From positions 1 through 64,000 of the forward strand of contig NZ_JASKLR010000001.1 in the NCBI RefSeq assembly GCF_030124325.1: a stretch of 64,000 bases of DNA. The letters run 5' to 3'. Below, piece by piece: positions 17,425-27,661 of this stretch. The stretch is from Sinorhizobium sp. 8-89 (lineage in GTDB: Bacteria > Pseudomonadota > Alphaproteobacteria > Rhizobiales > Rhizobiaceae). Position numbers and translations under genes: made by a program. How positions within the stretch are numbered: position 1 is the stretch's first letter; every line of letters starts with the position of its first letter. A model generated the notes under the pieces. The model was given only the letters and a program-made list of their open reading frames with translations. It made no database searches and had not been told where the DNA came from.

Positions 17425-18483
17425 TCAGCGGTCAGTGGCTGGGCGCCTCGCCGATGCAAGCTGCTTGCGCGCCGCGCCAGGGGTGAGGGAAAACGCCTCC
17501 CTGAATTTCCGGATGAAGTGAGACACGTTTTCAAAGCCCGTTTCCAAGGCAATGTCGATCAAGGGCTTTTCGGTGGATGCGACCAGACGCATCGCTGCAT
17601 CGAGGCGAAGCTTGAGATAGACCGAAACCGGGGTGGCCCCCAACTCGTTCTGAAACAGGCGTTCGAGTTGCCTGCGCGATATGCCGAGGGCGTTCGCCAC
17701 GTCGTCTATGCCGATGATGTCCTCAAGATGCTGTTCCATCACCATCAGCGCGAGACTGATCCGTTTGTCCTGCACGGTGACCGCACCGAGCGGATTGCGC
17801 GTCTGCATTTCGGTGGCGTCTCTGCGGCGCGTGATCTGCATGATTTCGAGCGCATTGCGCTCGGCCTCCTCGCCGACATGCCTGCGGATCAGGTAGGTGG
17901 CGAGGTCGGCCACGCTGCTGCCGCCGGCGCAGGTGATCACATTGCCGTCCTCGACGAAAATGCGCTTGGACGTGACGTTGATTTCGGGGAAGCGTGATCG
18001 GAATTCATTGTGATGCAGCCAGCTGACGCAGGCGGCATGTCCATCCAGCACACCCGCCTCGGCCAGGATGAAGCTTCCCGTGCACACGCCGATGATCGGT
18101 ACGCCCGCCCGTACCGCGCGGTGAAGGTAGTTGACCGTTTCGCGATCGATCGGTTCCTCCACATTGAGCCGACCGCCGACGACGGCGATATAGCTGAATT
18201 CCGTCGGCGGGCGAAGCGACGCCGTGGGCGCCACCTGTATGCCGCAACTGGACATGACGAAGTTTCTCGTGCTGCCGAGCACCTCCCAGTCGCAGTTCAC
18301 GCGCCCCGACTTGTCCTCGACATCGCTTCCCAGTCTCAAGGCGTCGGCGAACAGGGAAAAGGCGCTGAGCGTAAAGCTCCGTGCAAGAATGAACCCGACG
18401 CGAAGCACCCCTTGACCGACGGCATGTCTCCTTGGGGCGGTCTTTGTTTCTGTAAGTGTCGTTTCCAATGCGATGCGATCCAT
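17425..18483 (-). CDS. GlxA-family AraC-type transcriptional regulator
   Basis: A two-domain regulator of about 352 residues from ATG 18483. The N-terminal half is a DJ-1/PfpI-like (class I amidotransferase-like) ligand domain, seen in FTLSAFSLFADALRLG and GVCTGSFILAEAGVLDG, where the nucleophile-like Cys is present. The C-terminal half is an AraC helix-turn-helix pair: IDDVANALGISRRQLERLF and DIALETGFENVSHFIRKFR. Relatives control arginine, carnitine or betaine metabolism. A GTG at 18543 would give 20 more residues. No adjacent operon identifies its target. Confidence 0.85.
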   Translation of the reverse strand: MDRIALETTLTETKTAPRRHAVGQGVLRVGFILARSFTLSAFSLFADALRLGSDVEDKSGRVNCDWEVLGSTRNFVMSSCGIQVAPTASLRPPTEFSYIAVVGGRLNVEEPIDRETVNYLHRAVRAGVPIIGVCTGSFILAEAGVLDGHAACVSWLHHNEFRSRFPEINVTSKRIFVEDGNVITCAGGSSVADLATYLIRRHVGEEAERNALEIMQITRRRDATEMQTRNPLGAVTVQDKRISLALMVMEQHLEDIIGIDDVANALGISRRQLERLFQNELGATPVSVYLKLRLDAAMRLVASTEKPLIDIALETGFENVSHFIRKFREAFSLTPGAARKQLASARRPATDR

Positions 18484-18543
18484 TCCTGTTGGCGGCGAGG
18501 GGGCGTACGCGACCCCGCGGCGAGGTATGATACCAAGTGCCAC

Positions 18544-18984
18544 GAGTTATAGGTAGATCACCCGCGTCCCCGAGTTGGCCGACAGCGATGTTCTCGTCAG
18601 TGCCGTCTTCACCGGAAGCGGGCTAATCCCCATTGATATGATGATTTATTAACCGTTTTGTCAGAAAATTGTCGATGTCCGATAAGCACGCCGGCTCGGC
18701 GTATCGGACTGGTCGAAAGTGTCGATCGAGTCGGGGCTGGCGCCGGACGCTTTCGTTTCGCCGGTCTACCCGGCATCACGTTCGTTCATCTGGGGGACAA
18801 GGCTGGGATGTACGAAATGACCGAACACATGATGAAAGTGTTGATGAGCATCATCGCCGCGCTTTCGCTCGGCTCGCTGATGTTCCTCATTGCCGCTCTT
18901 TAAGCTTTCGGCCCCGGGTGGACGCTCGAGCCGACCGGCGGGTGTATTTTGCGTGCCTCGTCAGGGATATTCCAAGCAGAATGG
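18544..18984. other. Intergenic region with one weak microprotein candidate
   Basis: The regulator's promoter should lie at the left of this 441-base gap. A 31-codon frame at 18808-18903 (MYEMTEHMMKVL, then a hydrophobic SIIAALSLGSLMFLIAAL) looks like a tiny membrane peptide but has only a weak ribosome-binding site. I see no other gene, repeat or terminator. Confidence 0.35.
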
Positions 18985-19446
18985 TCAGGTTGCCGAAACA
19001 TCGACCCATTCCGCTCCGGTCAACTTCGCGATGCGTTCAGGGCTGATATGGACGGCGGCGTTGGTCGCGCCGGCGGCGGGAACGACGACGTCGTAGGCCT
19101 TCAGCGACTCGTCGCAATAGATATTGTGCGGCTTGGCAAGGCCGAACGGGCAGACGCCGCCAACCGGGTGGCCCGTCTCGGCTTCTACCTCGTCGAAGCC
19201 GAGCATGCGTGCCTTCGTTCCGAAGCGTGCCTTGTACTTCTTGTTGTCGAGCCGGGCGTCACCGCGAGTGACGATCAGGATCACGTCGTCCCCGACCTTG
19301 AGTGCCAATGTCTTGGCAATCTGCGCCGGTTCGACGCCGTGGCCCTTGGCGGCGAGCTCCACGGTGGCGGTGCTCTGCGCAAGTTCGATGACATCGATGT
19401 CGGGAGCGTGTTCGGAAAAGAACTGTTTGACGGAAGCAAGACTCAT
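18985..19446 (-). CDS. YbaK/EbsC-type aminoacyl-tRNA deacylase
   Basis: A 153-residue protein of the YbaK/ProX fold, which hydrolyses mischarged tRNAs such as Cys- or Ala-tRNA(Pro). Family signals: HGVEPAQIAKTLALKVGDD with the conserved Lys, ILIVTRGDARLDNKK, and GHPVGGVCPFGL near the active-site loop. Full length. Start ATG 19446. The exact tRNA specificity cannot be read from sequence. Confidence 0.88.
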   Translation of the reverse strand: MSLASVKQFFSEHAPDIDVIELAQSTATVELAAKGHGVEPAQIAKTLALKVGDDVILIVTRGDARLDNKKYKARFGTKARMLGFDEVEAETGHPVGGVCPFGLAKPHNIYCDESLKAYDVVVPAAGATNAAVHISPERIAKLTGAEWVDVSAT

Positions 19447-19538
19447 CGGTGCGATCTATACCGAGAAAAGGTTGTCGAGAACAAAGCTGCGCCGGCAAGG
19501 CCGGGACTGCAGCGTGGCGCCTGCAGTAGAGCAATGTT

Positions 19539-19727
19539 TCAATCGTCGTTCGAAGCGTCAAGGTCTTCGGGGCGGCGACCCTCCTGCTGCGGCGGCAGAT
19601 AGCCGTGGCTCGCGAACCAGTTCTCGAGAATTGTCGAGATCGCCTGTTCTCGCGTCAGCGTGCCTCGATGGTCGGTGATGAAGGATTTGAGCGCCGTCTC
19701 GATCTTTGCGGCGTAGAGTTCAGTCAT
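19539..19727 (-). CDS. Small hypothetical protein (62 aa)
   Basis: Unrecognised. MTELYAAKIETALKSFITDH, then GTLTREQAISTILENWFASH and a Pro/Gln-rich acidic tail. The amphipathic helices with the Leu-Glu-Asn-Trp pattern look like a short DNA-binding or toxin/antitoxin-antidote-type protein, but no partner gene is adjacent. ATG 19727 is preceded by GGAGGC. It may be transcribed with the deacylase gene about 90 bases downstream. Confidence 0.6.
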   Translation of the reverse strand: MTELYAAKIETALKSFITDHRGTLTREQAISTILENWFASHGYLPPQQEGRRPEDLDASNDD

Positions 19728-19742
19728 GGTTGCCTCCGCTTA

Positions 19743-19846
19743 CAGCCCCGCGCGTCTTTTCAGACGCGCAAAGGTCGCTGTAGCACTTTGAATTGCTGCA
19801 TGTTTTTATCCTTAAATCGGCTCCGATTTAAGGAAACATGCAGTAG
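19743..19846 (+). repeat. RIME-like intergenic repeat, copy 5
   Basis: The most complete copy. First palindrome CGCGTCTTTTCAGACGCG (19749-19766), then AAGGTCGCTGTAGCACTTTG, then the second palindrome CTGCATGTTTTTATCCTTAA ... TTAAGGAAACATGCAG (19796-19843). It lies between a hypothetical gene and glsB, both transcribed leftward. Confidence 0.85.
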
Positions 19847-19904
19847 TTCTTGCGAGAGGCGGTCCGCGTTTTCGGCGCGGATCGCAGATGTTTCTTCAGC
19901 GGGC

Positions 19905-20159
19905 TTATGCCTGTTTGACGATGCGGATCAGTACCAGAAGGATGATCGCGCCGATCGTCGAATGAATGATCGCGGAAAGAATGCCGCTGCCTAGGCTGAT
20001 GCCGATTGCGGGAAAGAGAAAGCCGGCGATGAAGGCCCCGAGGATACCGACCACGATGTTGCCGATTAGGCCAAAACCGAAGCCGCTGACGATCAGACCG
20101 GCAAGCCAGCCGGCAACAGCGCCGACAATCAGGAACACCAATAGGCTTTCGATACCCAT
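19905..20159 (-). CDS. GlsB/YeaQ/YmgE family membrane protein
   Basis: An 84-residue, Gly-rich, hydrophobic protein with three membrane segments: LLVFLIVGAVAGWLAGLIV, GLIGNIVVGILGAFIAGFLF and GAIILLVLIRIV. It belongs to the transglycosylase-associated or stress-response membrane family, whose function is unclear. ATG 20159 is preceded by GGAGAGGAGCG. Members are often stationary-phase or stress induced; nothing here shows that directly. Confidence 0.88.
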   Translation of the reverse strand: MGIESLLVFLIVGAVAGWLAGLIVSGFGFGLIGNIVVGILGAFIAGFLFPAIGISLGSGILSAIIHSTIGAIILLVLIRIVKQA

Positions 20160-20296
20160 GCATCGCTCCTCTCCGTTGGATCCATAAAGGAAAAGATAGA
20201 TCAGGATTTGAAATCAGATAGGGGGCAATTTTATCGCGCGACGGTTTTGCACCGATTTCGCGCGTCCGCTAGGAGCACGGTTCCACGATGGAGATC

Positions 20297-20321
20297 GGGA
20301 GTGGCCGCACCGGCCACTCCC
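20297..20321 (-). terminator. Hairpin after rhaI
   Basis: Perfect 10-bp inverted repeat GGGAGTGGCC / GGCCACTCCC with a 5-base loop, 8 bases beyond the rhaI stop (read on the minus strand). No T run follows, so it may protect the 3' end or be a weak terminator. Confidence 0.6.
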
Positions 20322-20328
20322 CTGTTGA

Positions 20329-21621
<1,293 letters not shown>

Positions 21622-21634
21622 GGCAGCCTCCGGG

Positions 21635-23734
21635 TCAGCGCGTGAACGACTGGGCATTGCCCGCGTCGACATTGACGATGTTGCCGGTCGATTTTGCCGA
21701 CATGTCGGAAGCGAGGAAGTAGATCGCCTCGGCAATGTCTTCCGGGAAGACGCTGAGCTTCAGCAACGACCGTTCGCGATAATGAGCCTCCAGGTCGTCC
21801 ACGTCCATCTTGTAGGCTGCCGCGCGCTGCTCCTTCCATTCGCCGGTCCAGATCTTGGAACCGCGCAGCACCGCGTCCGGATTGACGACGTTGACTCGGA
21901 TCTGCGCCGACGCCCCCTCGAGCGCGAGGCAGCGGGCAAGATGGATCTCCGCCGCTTTCGCCGTGCAGTAGGCGGACGCGCCGGGCGAGGCGGCAAGGCC
22001 GTTCTTCGAGGCGACGAACACGACATTGCCGCCGGCCTTCTGGTTGCGGAAGATGCGGAAAGCTTCACGCGAGACGAGGAAATAGCCGGTTGTGAGAATG
22101 TCGATGTTCTTGTTCCAGAGGGCGAGCGTCGTATCCTCGATCGCCGCCGAGGAGGCGAGCCCGGCATTGGAGACGAGAATGTCGAGACCGCCGAAGGCAA
22201 GCAAAGTGTCACCGAAACCGACTTCGACCGCCGCTTCGCTCGTTACATTCATATTGACTGCGCGGACGAAATCCTTCCCGTAGCGTCCGGCCAGTTCGGT
22301 TTGCGCAGCCTCGAGCGCCGTTTGGTCGATATCCGCGAGAACGACGCAGGCGCCTTCCTGCATCAGCCGGTTGGCCGTCGCCTTGCCGATGCCGCCAGCG
22401 CCGCCGGTGACGAGCGCGATGCGGCCGGCGAGGCTCTTCGGCTTCGGCATGCGCTGGAGCTTGGCCTCCTCCAAGAGCCAATATTCGATGTCGAAAGCTT
22501 CCTGCTCGGGCAGGCCGACATAGGTCGACACGCCGGAGGCGCCACGCATGACATTGATGGCATTAACGTAGAATTCGCCGGAGATGCGGGCCGTCGCCTT
22601 GTCCTTGGCGAAGGTGATCATACCGACGCCCGGGACGAGATAGACGACGGCGTTCGGGTCGCGCATCGCCGGGCTGTCGGCGCGCTTGCAGCGTACGTAA
22701 TAGGCGGCATAGTCGGTGCGATAAGCGGCAATCGCCTCGGAAAGCCCGGCAAGTGTCTTGTCGATGTCGGGGCTGGCCGGATTGAAATCGACGACCAGCG
22801 GGCGGATTTTCGTCCTAAGGAAGTGGTCGGGGCAACTCGTTCCGAGAGCTGCCAGCGGTTGGAGATCCTTGGACGTCACGAAATCGAGGACGGCCTGACT
22901 GTCGTCGAAGTGTCCGACCTTTTTCTCCTCCACGCTGATCAGCCCGCGGATTACCGGCATCAGTCGCTTGGCGATCGCGGCGCGCTCGGCGCTGTCCAGC
23001 GTCGGCTTTACGGCCCCGCCAAAGGCCGGTGCAGTGTTCTCTGCCTCGAACCAGGCAATCGCGCGGTTGATGATCTCGATGGTCGTTTCGTAGGCTTCCT
23101 TGGCGGTGTCGCCCCAGGTGAAAAGACCGTGGCTTTCGAGCACAACGCCGCGCGCCTTCGGGTTTTCGAGGCAGAATTTTTCGAGCCACAGGCCGAGTTC
23201 GTAGCCCGGCCGCTTCCACGGCAGCCAGCCGATGTCGTCGCCGAAGATTTTCTGCGTCAGCTCCTTGCTGTTCGAGGAAGCGGCGATCGCGATGATCGCA
23301 TCCGGATGCATGTGGTCGACATGCGGCTTCGGTACGTAGGCATGGAGCGGCGTGTCGATCGAAGCGGCGCGCGGATTGAGATTGAACGTGCAATGCGGCA
23401 GGTAACCGACCATCTCGTCTTCGAACTCGACACCCCGGTAAATGCCCTTCAGGGCGCGGAGCTTGTCCATGTAAAGGGTCGCGAAGCCGTCGAGCTTGAT
23501 GGTGCCGACGTCACCGCCCGATCCCTTGACCCAGAGGACCTCGACCATTTTGCCCGACAGCGGATCTTTTTCCATGACCTTGGCCGAGGTATTGCCGCCA
23601 CCGTAATTGGTGATCCGCTTGTCCGATCCAAGGAGATTGGAGCGGTAGAGGAGCTTCTCCGGCTCGGTCATTCCTGCTGCCTTGCCCTCGTCCCAGAGAT
23701 TGGCCAGGCGTGCGCCCTGTTGCTTGTCGAGCAT
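21635..23734 (-). CDS. rhaD: Bifunctional rhamnulose-1-phosphate aldolase / lactaldehyde dehydrogenase (SDR)
   Basis: A 699-residue fusion. The N-terminal half (about 1-400) is a class II aldolase: NYGGGNTSAK, and DHMHPDAIIAIA with the Zn-binding His residues. It splits rhamnulose-1-phosphate into dihydroxyacetone phosphate and lactaldehyde. The C-terminal half (about 430-699) is a short-chain dehydrogenase: VTGGAGGIGKATA nucleotide-binding loop, SNAG and YCTAK catalytic motif, expected to oxidise lactaldehyde. Such fusions are standard in rhizobial rhamnose operons. ATG 23734 is chosen over longer frames because GGGAGGAATTC precedes it. It is transcribed away from rhaR. Confidence 0.93.
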   Translation of the reverse strand: MLDKQQGARLANLWDEGKAAGMTEPEKLLYRSNLLGSDKRITNYGGGNTSAKVMEKDPLSGKMVEVLWVKGSGGDVGTIKLDGFATLYMDKLRALKGIYRGVEFEDEMVGYLPHCTFNLNPRAASIDTPLHAYVPKPHVDHMHPDAIIAIAASSNSKELTQKIFGDDIGWLPWKRPGYELGLWLEKFCLENPKARGVVLESHGLFTWGDTAKEAYETTIEIINRAIAWFEAENTAPAFGGAVKPTLDSAERAAIAKRLMPVIRGLISVEEKKVGHFDDSQAVLDFVTSKDLQPLAALGTSCPDHFLRTKIRPLVVDFNPASPDIDKTLAGLSEAIAAYRTDYAAYYVRCKRADSPAMRDPNAVVYLVPGVGMITFAKDKATARISGEFYVNAINVMRGASGVSTYVGLPEQEAFDIEYWLLEEAKLQRMPKPKSLAGRIALVTGGAGGIGKATANRLMQEGACVVLADIDQTALEAAQTELAGRYGKDFVRAVNMNVTSEAAVEVGFGDTLLAFGGLDILVSNAGLASSAAIEDTTLALWNKNIDILTTGYFLVSREAFRIFRNQKAGGNVVFVASKNGLAASPGASAYCTAKAAEIHLARCLALEGASAQIRVNVVNPDAVLRGSKIWTGEWKEQRAAAYKMDVDDLEAHYRERSLLKLSVFPEDIAEAIYFLASDMSAKSTGNIVNVDAGNAQSFTR

Positions 23735-23818
23735 GTTGAATTCCTCCCGGTCAGCTATCCGCCGGCACTGAGGCCGTGGCGACATGATTGGCATCAGATC
23801 ACACGGTCGCCGCGCGAA

Positions 23819-23891
23819 TGTCAATCAAAAACGATCAAAATCGTTCATACTGCGCTGCACAATGAAAAAATATGATTGATACTGATTGACA
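23819..23891. promoter_or_regulatory. Candidate RhaR operator between rhaD and rhaR
   Basis: Three ordered elements lie in the divergent gap: TGTCAATCA (23819-23827) matched by its exact inverse TGATTGACA (23883-23891); and a perfect inverted repeat AACGAT-CAAA-ATCGTT (23830-23845). A further ATGATTGAT sits at 23872-23880. DeoR-type regulators bind such repeated A/T-rich inverted sites. This one operator set could control both rhaDI and rhaRSTPQUK. Confidence 0.6.
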
Positions 23892-23933
23892 ATGCTCGGG
23901 ACTGATGGAAGCATGCAGGCATCGGAGGAGCGA

Positions 23934-24746
23934 ATGCACGAAAAAGAAAGACATAGGATCATCCTGTCTGCGGTTCAGGAGAAACCGGTCGTAACGGTGC
24001 CCGAACTCGTTGAGCTGACCGACAGCTCCGAGGCGACGATCCGGCGCGATATCGCCGCTCTTCATGTCCAAAAACGCTTGCGCCGTGTGCGAGGTGGCGC
24101 CGAGGCGATCAATCCGCCGCAATTCGTCGGCCTCGCCGGCCGACCGTTCAGCGTCAACGAGGGCCTGCATGCCCGCGAGAAGCAGGCAATCGCCAAGGAG
24201 GCGGTGGCGCTTTGCGCGGACGGAGAGCCGATCATCATCAACGGCGGCACCACGACCTTTCAGATGGTGCATTTTCTTGCAAACCGCCGAATGCAGGTCT
24301 TCACCAATTCCTTCCCGATCGCCGAACACCTGCTCAAGCATTCGAAGAACACCGTGATGCTTTCGGGAGGCACGATCTACCGCGAACAGAACATCATATT
24401 GAGCCCCTTCGACAACGACGTGACGCGCAACTTCTATGCGCGCCGCATGTTCATGGGGGCACAGGGGCTCGGACCCCTTGGGCTGATGGAAGCGGATCCG
24501 CTTCTGATCCAGGCCGAACAGAAACTGATCGATCAGGCCGACGAATTGGTCGTGCTGGTCGATTCCTCGAAATTTCACAGGCGCTCGAGCCTCATTCTTT
24601 GCGGACTCAAGCGCATCGCTACTGTGATCACGGATTCGGGCATCGAGGACAGGCATGCCGCAATGCTCGAAGGCGCGGGCGTCAATCTGGTCATCGCCAA
24701 CGCGAAGCCTGTCGTTGACGCGGAAAGTGCTTCATCGTCCGCCTGA
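23934..24746 (+). CDS. rhaR: DeoR-family regulator of rhamnose catabolism
   Basis: A 270-residue DeoR-type repressor, expected to respond to a rhamnose-pathway sugar phosphate. The N-terminal winged helix-turn-helix is VPELVELTDSSEATIRRDIA with VQKRLRRVRGGAE behind it; the sensor domain has INGGTTTFQMV and a GTIYREQ phosphate-type pocket, then DSSKFHRRSS. ATG 23934 is chosen because GGAGGAG lies just before it; an upstream in-frame ATG at 23913 is possible. First gene of the plus-strand rha operon and divergent from rhaDI. Confidence 0.9.
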   Translation: MHEKERHRIILSAVQEKPVVTVPELVELTDSSEATIRRDIAALHVQKRLRRVRGGAEAINPPQFVGLAGRPFSVNEGLHAREKQAIAKEAVALCADGEPIIINGGTTTFQMVHFLANRRMQVFTNSFPIAEHLLKHSKNTVMLSGGTIYREQNIILSPFDNDVTRNFYARRMFMGAQGLGPLGLMEADPLLIQAEQKLIDQADELVVLVDSSKFHRRSSLILCGLKRIATVITDSGIEDRHAAMLEGAGVNLVIANAKPVVDAESASSSA

Positions 24747-24870
24747 TGCGGGCGGAGGAGAGGGGAGTGGGACGTTGCGGCAATCCCGGCATGACCGGTA
24801 CAGGTCGCAGATAGGGGCCGGACCGATGCATTCATACCGAATGCGCGCGGCCCAAAGGGAGGAGACAGTC

Positions 24871-25860
24871 ATGAAGCTTATGAAATCATTGATGGTCACG
24901 GCTGCCGTTGCGGTGGCGCTCATGGCCAATGCCGCGCACGCGGAAAACAAGAAGATCGCGCTCGTCGTCAAGGCGCTCGGCATCGGCTTCTTCGAAGCCG
25001 CAAACAAGGGTGCACAGGAAGCCGCCAAGGAACTCGGCGATGTCGAGGTGATCTATACCGGCCCGACCTCGACGACTGCGGAAGGCCAGATCGAGGTGAT
25101 CAATTCGCTGATCGCCCAGAAGGTGGATGCGATCGCCGTTTCCGCCAACGACACCGATGCGCTGGTGCCGGCTCTCAAGAAGGCGATGGACCGCGGCATC
25201 AAGGTCATCTCGTGGGATTCGGGCGTCGCCAAGGAAGGTCGGCTGATGCACCTTAATCCGTCCTCGAGCCCGCTCATCGGCAACATGATCATCAAGCTTG
25301 CCGCCGATAACCTGCCCGAGGGCGGCGACGTCGCGGTGCTCTCGGCCTCGGCGACGGCGACCAACCAGAACACCTGGATCGCCGAAATGAAGAAGGTCCA
25401 GGGCAACTACAAGGGCATCAACGTCGTGGCCACGGTCTATGGTGACGACCTCGCCGACAAGTCCTATCGCGAAACACAAGGCCTCATTCAGTCCTATCCG
25501 AACCTGAAGGCGATCATCGCGCCGACCTCCGTCGGCATCGTTGCGGCGGCGCAGGCGGTGACCGATGCTGGCAAGATCGGCCAGATCAACGTCACCGGTC
25601 TCGGTCTGCCATCCGAAATGGCTGGCCACGTGAAGTCCGGCGCATCGAAATCCTTCGCGATCTGGAATCCGATCGATCTCGGCTACTCGGCAACGATGAT
25701 CGCCTATGGTCTCGTCAACGGCGCCGAAGCGAAGCCGGGTGCGGAACTGAAGATGGGCCGCATGGGCACGGTGAAGCTCGACGAAAACAACGAAGGCGCC
25801 ATGGCCGACCCGTTCGTCTATGATGCCTCGAACGTCGAGGAATTCGCGAAGATCTTCTGA
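24871..25860 (+). CDS. rhaS: Rhamnose ABC transporter, periplasmic binding protein
   Basis: A 329-residue periplasmic sugar-binding protein for the CUT2-type rhamnose importer. It begins with a cleavable signal peptide (MKLMKSLMVTAAVAVALMAN, cleavage near AHA-E). The mature part is the ribose-binding-protein fold: KKIALVVKALGIGFFEA, IVINSLIAQKVDAIAV-like VINSLIAQKVDAIAVSAND, SWDSGVAKEG and a conserved APTSVGIVAAAQAV hinge. ATG 24871 follows AGGGAGGAG. A palindromic element (25884-26040) separates it from rhaT, which may leave rhaS more highly expressed than the rest. Confidence 0.93.
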   Translation: MKLMKSLMVTAAVAVALMANAAHAENKKIALVVKALGIGFFEAANKGAQEAAKELGDVEVIYTGPTSTTAEGQIEVINSLIAQKVDAIAVSANDTDALVPALKKAMDRGIKVISWDSGVAKEGRLMHLNPSSSPLIGNMIIKLAADNLPEGGDVAVLSASATATNQNTWIAEMKKVQGNYKGINVVATVYGDDLADKSYRETQGLIQSYPNLKAIIAPTSVGIVAAAQAVTDAGKIGQINVTGLGLPSEMAGHVKSGASKSFAIWNPIDLGYSATMIAYGLVNGAEAKPGAELKMGRMGTVKLDENNEGAMADPFVYDASNVEEFAKIF

Positions 25861-25883
25861 TCGCGCAGGCGAGGGAATGTTTT

Positions 25884-26040
25884 GCCCTCATCCGGCCTGC
25901 CGGCCACCTTCTCCCCGCCCGCGGGGAGAAGGAAATACGCGGCGAATGCTCTCGTCCCTCACGAATGTTGCCGGAAACGGCGGCGGGCCAGCGAGGGATT
26001 GCCTCTCCCGCGAGCGGGGGGAGTGGCCAGGGTGAGGGGC
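25884..26040. repeat. Palindromic mosaic element between rhaS and rhaT
   Basis: The left part holds a perfect 12-bp hairpin CCTTCTCCCCGC / GCGGGGAGAAGG with a 2-base loop (25907-25932), next to CCCTCATCCGGCCTGCCGGC. The right part (about 26000-26039) is a degenerate inverted version, CTCTCCCGCGAGCGGGGGGAG then TGGCCAGGGTGAGGGG. This looks like a common rhizobial dispersed palindrome sitting inside the operon, where it could stabilise the rhaS message or attenuate downstream transcription. Confidence 0.75.
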
Positions 26041-26149
26041 AGCCTTATCCTTGCTCATCGCGAAGACCGCTGGACCGAACGACCGCCGCCCAATTGAAAC
26101 GACTGAACTGGTGGACCCTCTTTTGTTGCAGGACACAACCACATCGCGG

Positions 26150-27661
26150 ATGAAGCCCGCCATCGCGCTCGAGGGCATATCGAAGTCCTTTCCCGGCGTG
26201 CGCGCGCTCTCGGATGTTTCGCTCGCGCTCTATCCCGGATCGGTGACGGCGCTCGTGGGGGAGAACGGCGCGGGCAAGTCGACCCTCGTCAAGATCCTGA
26301 CCGGCATCTATCAGCCGGATGCCGGCGTCATCCGTGTTGCGGAGGAGGAAACGACGTTTCCGACCGCGCTTGCCGCCGCCCGCGCCGGTGTGACCGCAAT
26401 CCATCAGGAGACGGTCCTTTTCGACGAACTCTCCGTTGCCGAAAACATCTTTCTCGGCCATGCGCCGCGCAATCGCTTCGGCTTCATCGACTGGAAAAAG
26501 CTTAACGCCGATGCGCGGGCCTTGCTGCATCGCGCCGGCGCGGATTTCGATCCGACGATCCGGCTGCGGGACCTCGGCATCGCCAGGAAGCATTTGGTGG
26601 CAATCGCCCGTGCGCTCTCGGTCGATGCGCGCGTCGTCATCATGGACGAGCCGACAGCCGCCCTTTCGCACAAGGAAATCCACGAGCTCTATGCTTTGAT
26701 CGAGCGGCTGAAAGCCGACGGCAAGGCCATCCTCTTCATCAGCCACAAGTTCGACGAGATCTTCAGGATCGCCGACCGTTACACGGTCTTTCGCGACGGC
26801 ACGATGGTCGGCGAGGGCTTGATCGCTGACGTGAGCCAGGATGATCTCGTCAGGATGATGGTCGGCCGCGCCGTCGGCTCAGTCTATCCGAAGAAGGAGG
26901 TCAAGATAGGCGAGCCGGTGCTGACCGTTTCCGGCTATCGCCACCCGACCGAATTCGAGGACATCAACTTTGAACTAAGGCGCGGCGAAATCCTCGGCTT
27001 CTACGGCCTCGTCGGTGCCGGCCGCTCGGAATTCATGCAGTCGTTGATCGGCATCACCCGGCCATCCGCCGGCGCGGTCAAGCTGGGCGTGCAGGTGCTG
27101 GTTATCCGCAGCCCGGCCGAGGCGATCCGCGCAGGCATTGTTTATGTGCCGGAGGAGCGGGGACGGCAGGGCGCGATCATCGGCATGCCGATCTTCCAGA
27201 ACGTCACCTTGCCCTCGCTGTCGCAAACATCGCGCTCCGGCTTCCTGAAGCTCGCCAACGAATTCGCGCTCGCACGCGATTACACCTCCCGGCTTGATCT
27301 CCGCGCCGTCTCTCTCGACCAGGACGTCGGCACGCTTTCCGGCGGCAACCAGCAGAAGGTCGTAATCGCCAAATGGCTCGCGACCAGGCCGAAGGTCATC
27401 ATCCTCGACGAACCGACCAAGGGCATCGATATCGGCTCCAAGGCGGCCGTCCACGCATTCATGAGCGAACTTGCGGCCGAAGGCCTGAGCGTCATCATGG
27501 TATCCTCGGAAATACCCGAGATCATGGGGATGTCGGATCGCGTGATCGTCATGCGCGAGGGGCGGATCGCCGGATGCTTCGAGCGAGCCGAACTGACCGC
27601 CGAAAAGCTGGTGCGCGCGGCTGCCGGCATCGAAATGCAATCCAACGGGAGGGCCGCATGA
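26150..27661 (+). CDS. rhaT: Rhamnose ABC transporter ATP-binding protein
   Basis: Double-ATPase subunit of a CUT2 (RbsA-type) importer, about 503 residues from ATG 26150. The first half has Walker A GENGAGKSTLVKI and Walker B VVIMDEPTAALS; the second has a degenerate Walker A (GAGRSEFMQ), signature LSGGNQQKVVIAKWL and ILDEPTKGIDIG. This asymmetry is normal for the family. A GTG at 26111 in the same frame could add 13 residues. The stop overlaps the rhaP ATG (ATGA). In the R. leguminosarum system the letter T names this ATPase, unlike the E. coli RhaT permease. Confidence 0.92.
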   Translation: MKPAIALEGISKSFPGVRALSDVSLALYPGSVTALVGENGAGKSTLVKILTGIYQPDAGVIRVAEEETTFPTALAAARAGVTAIHQETVLFDELSVAENIFLGHAPRNRFGFIDWKKLNADARALLHRAGADFDPTIRLRDLGIARKHLVAIARALSVDARVVIMDEPTAALSHKEIHELYALIERLKADGKAILFISHKFDEIFRIADRYTVFRDGTMVGEGLIADVSQDDLVRMMVGRAVGSVYPKKEVKIGEPVLTVSGYRHPTEFEDINFELRRGEILGFYGLVGAGRSEFMQSLIGITRPSAGAVKLGVQVLVIRSPAEAIRAGIVYVPEERGRQGAIIGMPIFQNVTLPSLSQTSRSGFLKLANEFALARDYTSRLDLRAVSLDQDVGTLSGGNQQKVVIAKWLATRPKVIILDEPTKGIDIGSKAAVHAFMSELAAEGLSVIMVSSEIPEIMGMSDRVIVMREGRIAGCFERAELTAEKLVRAAAGIEMQSNGRAA

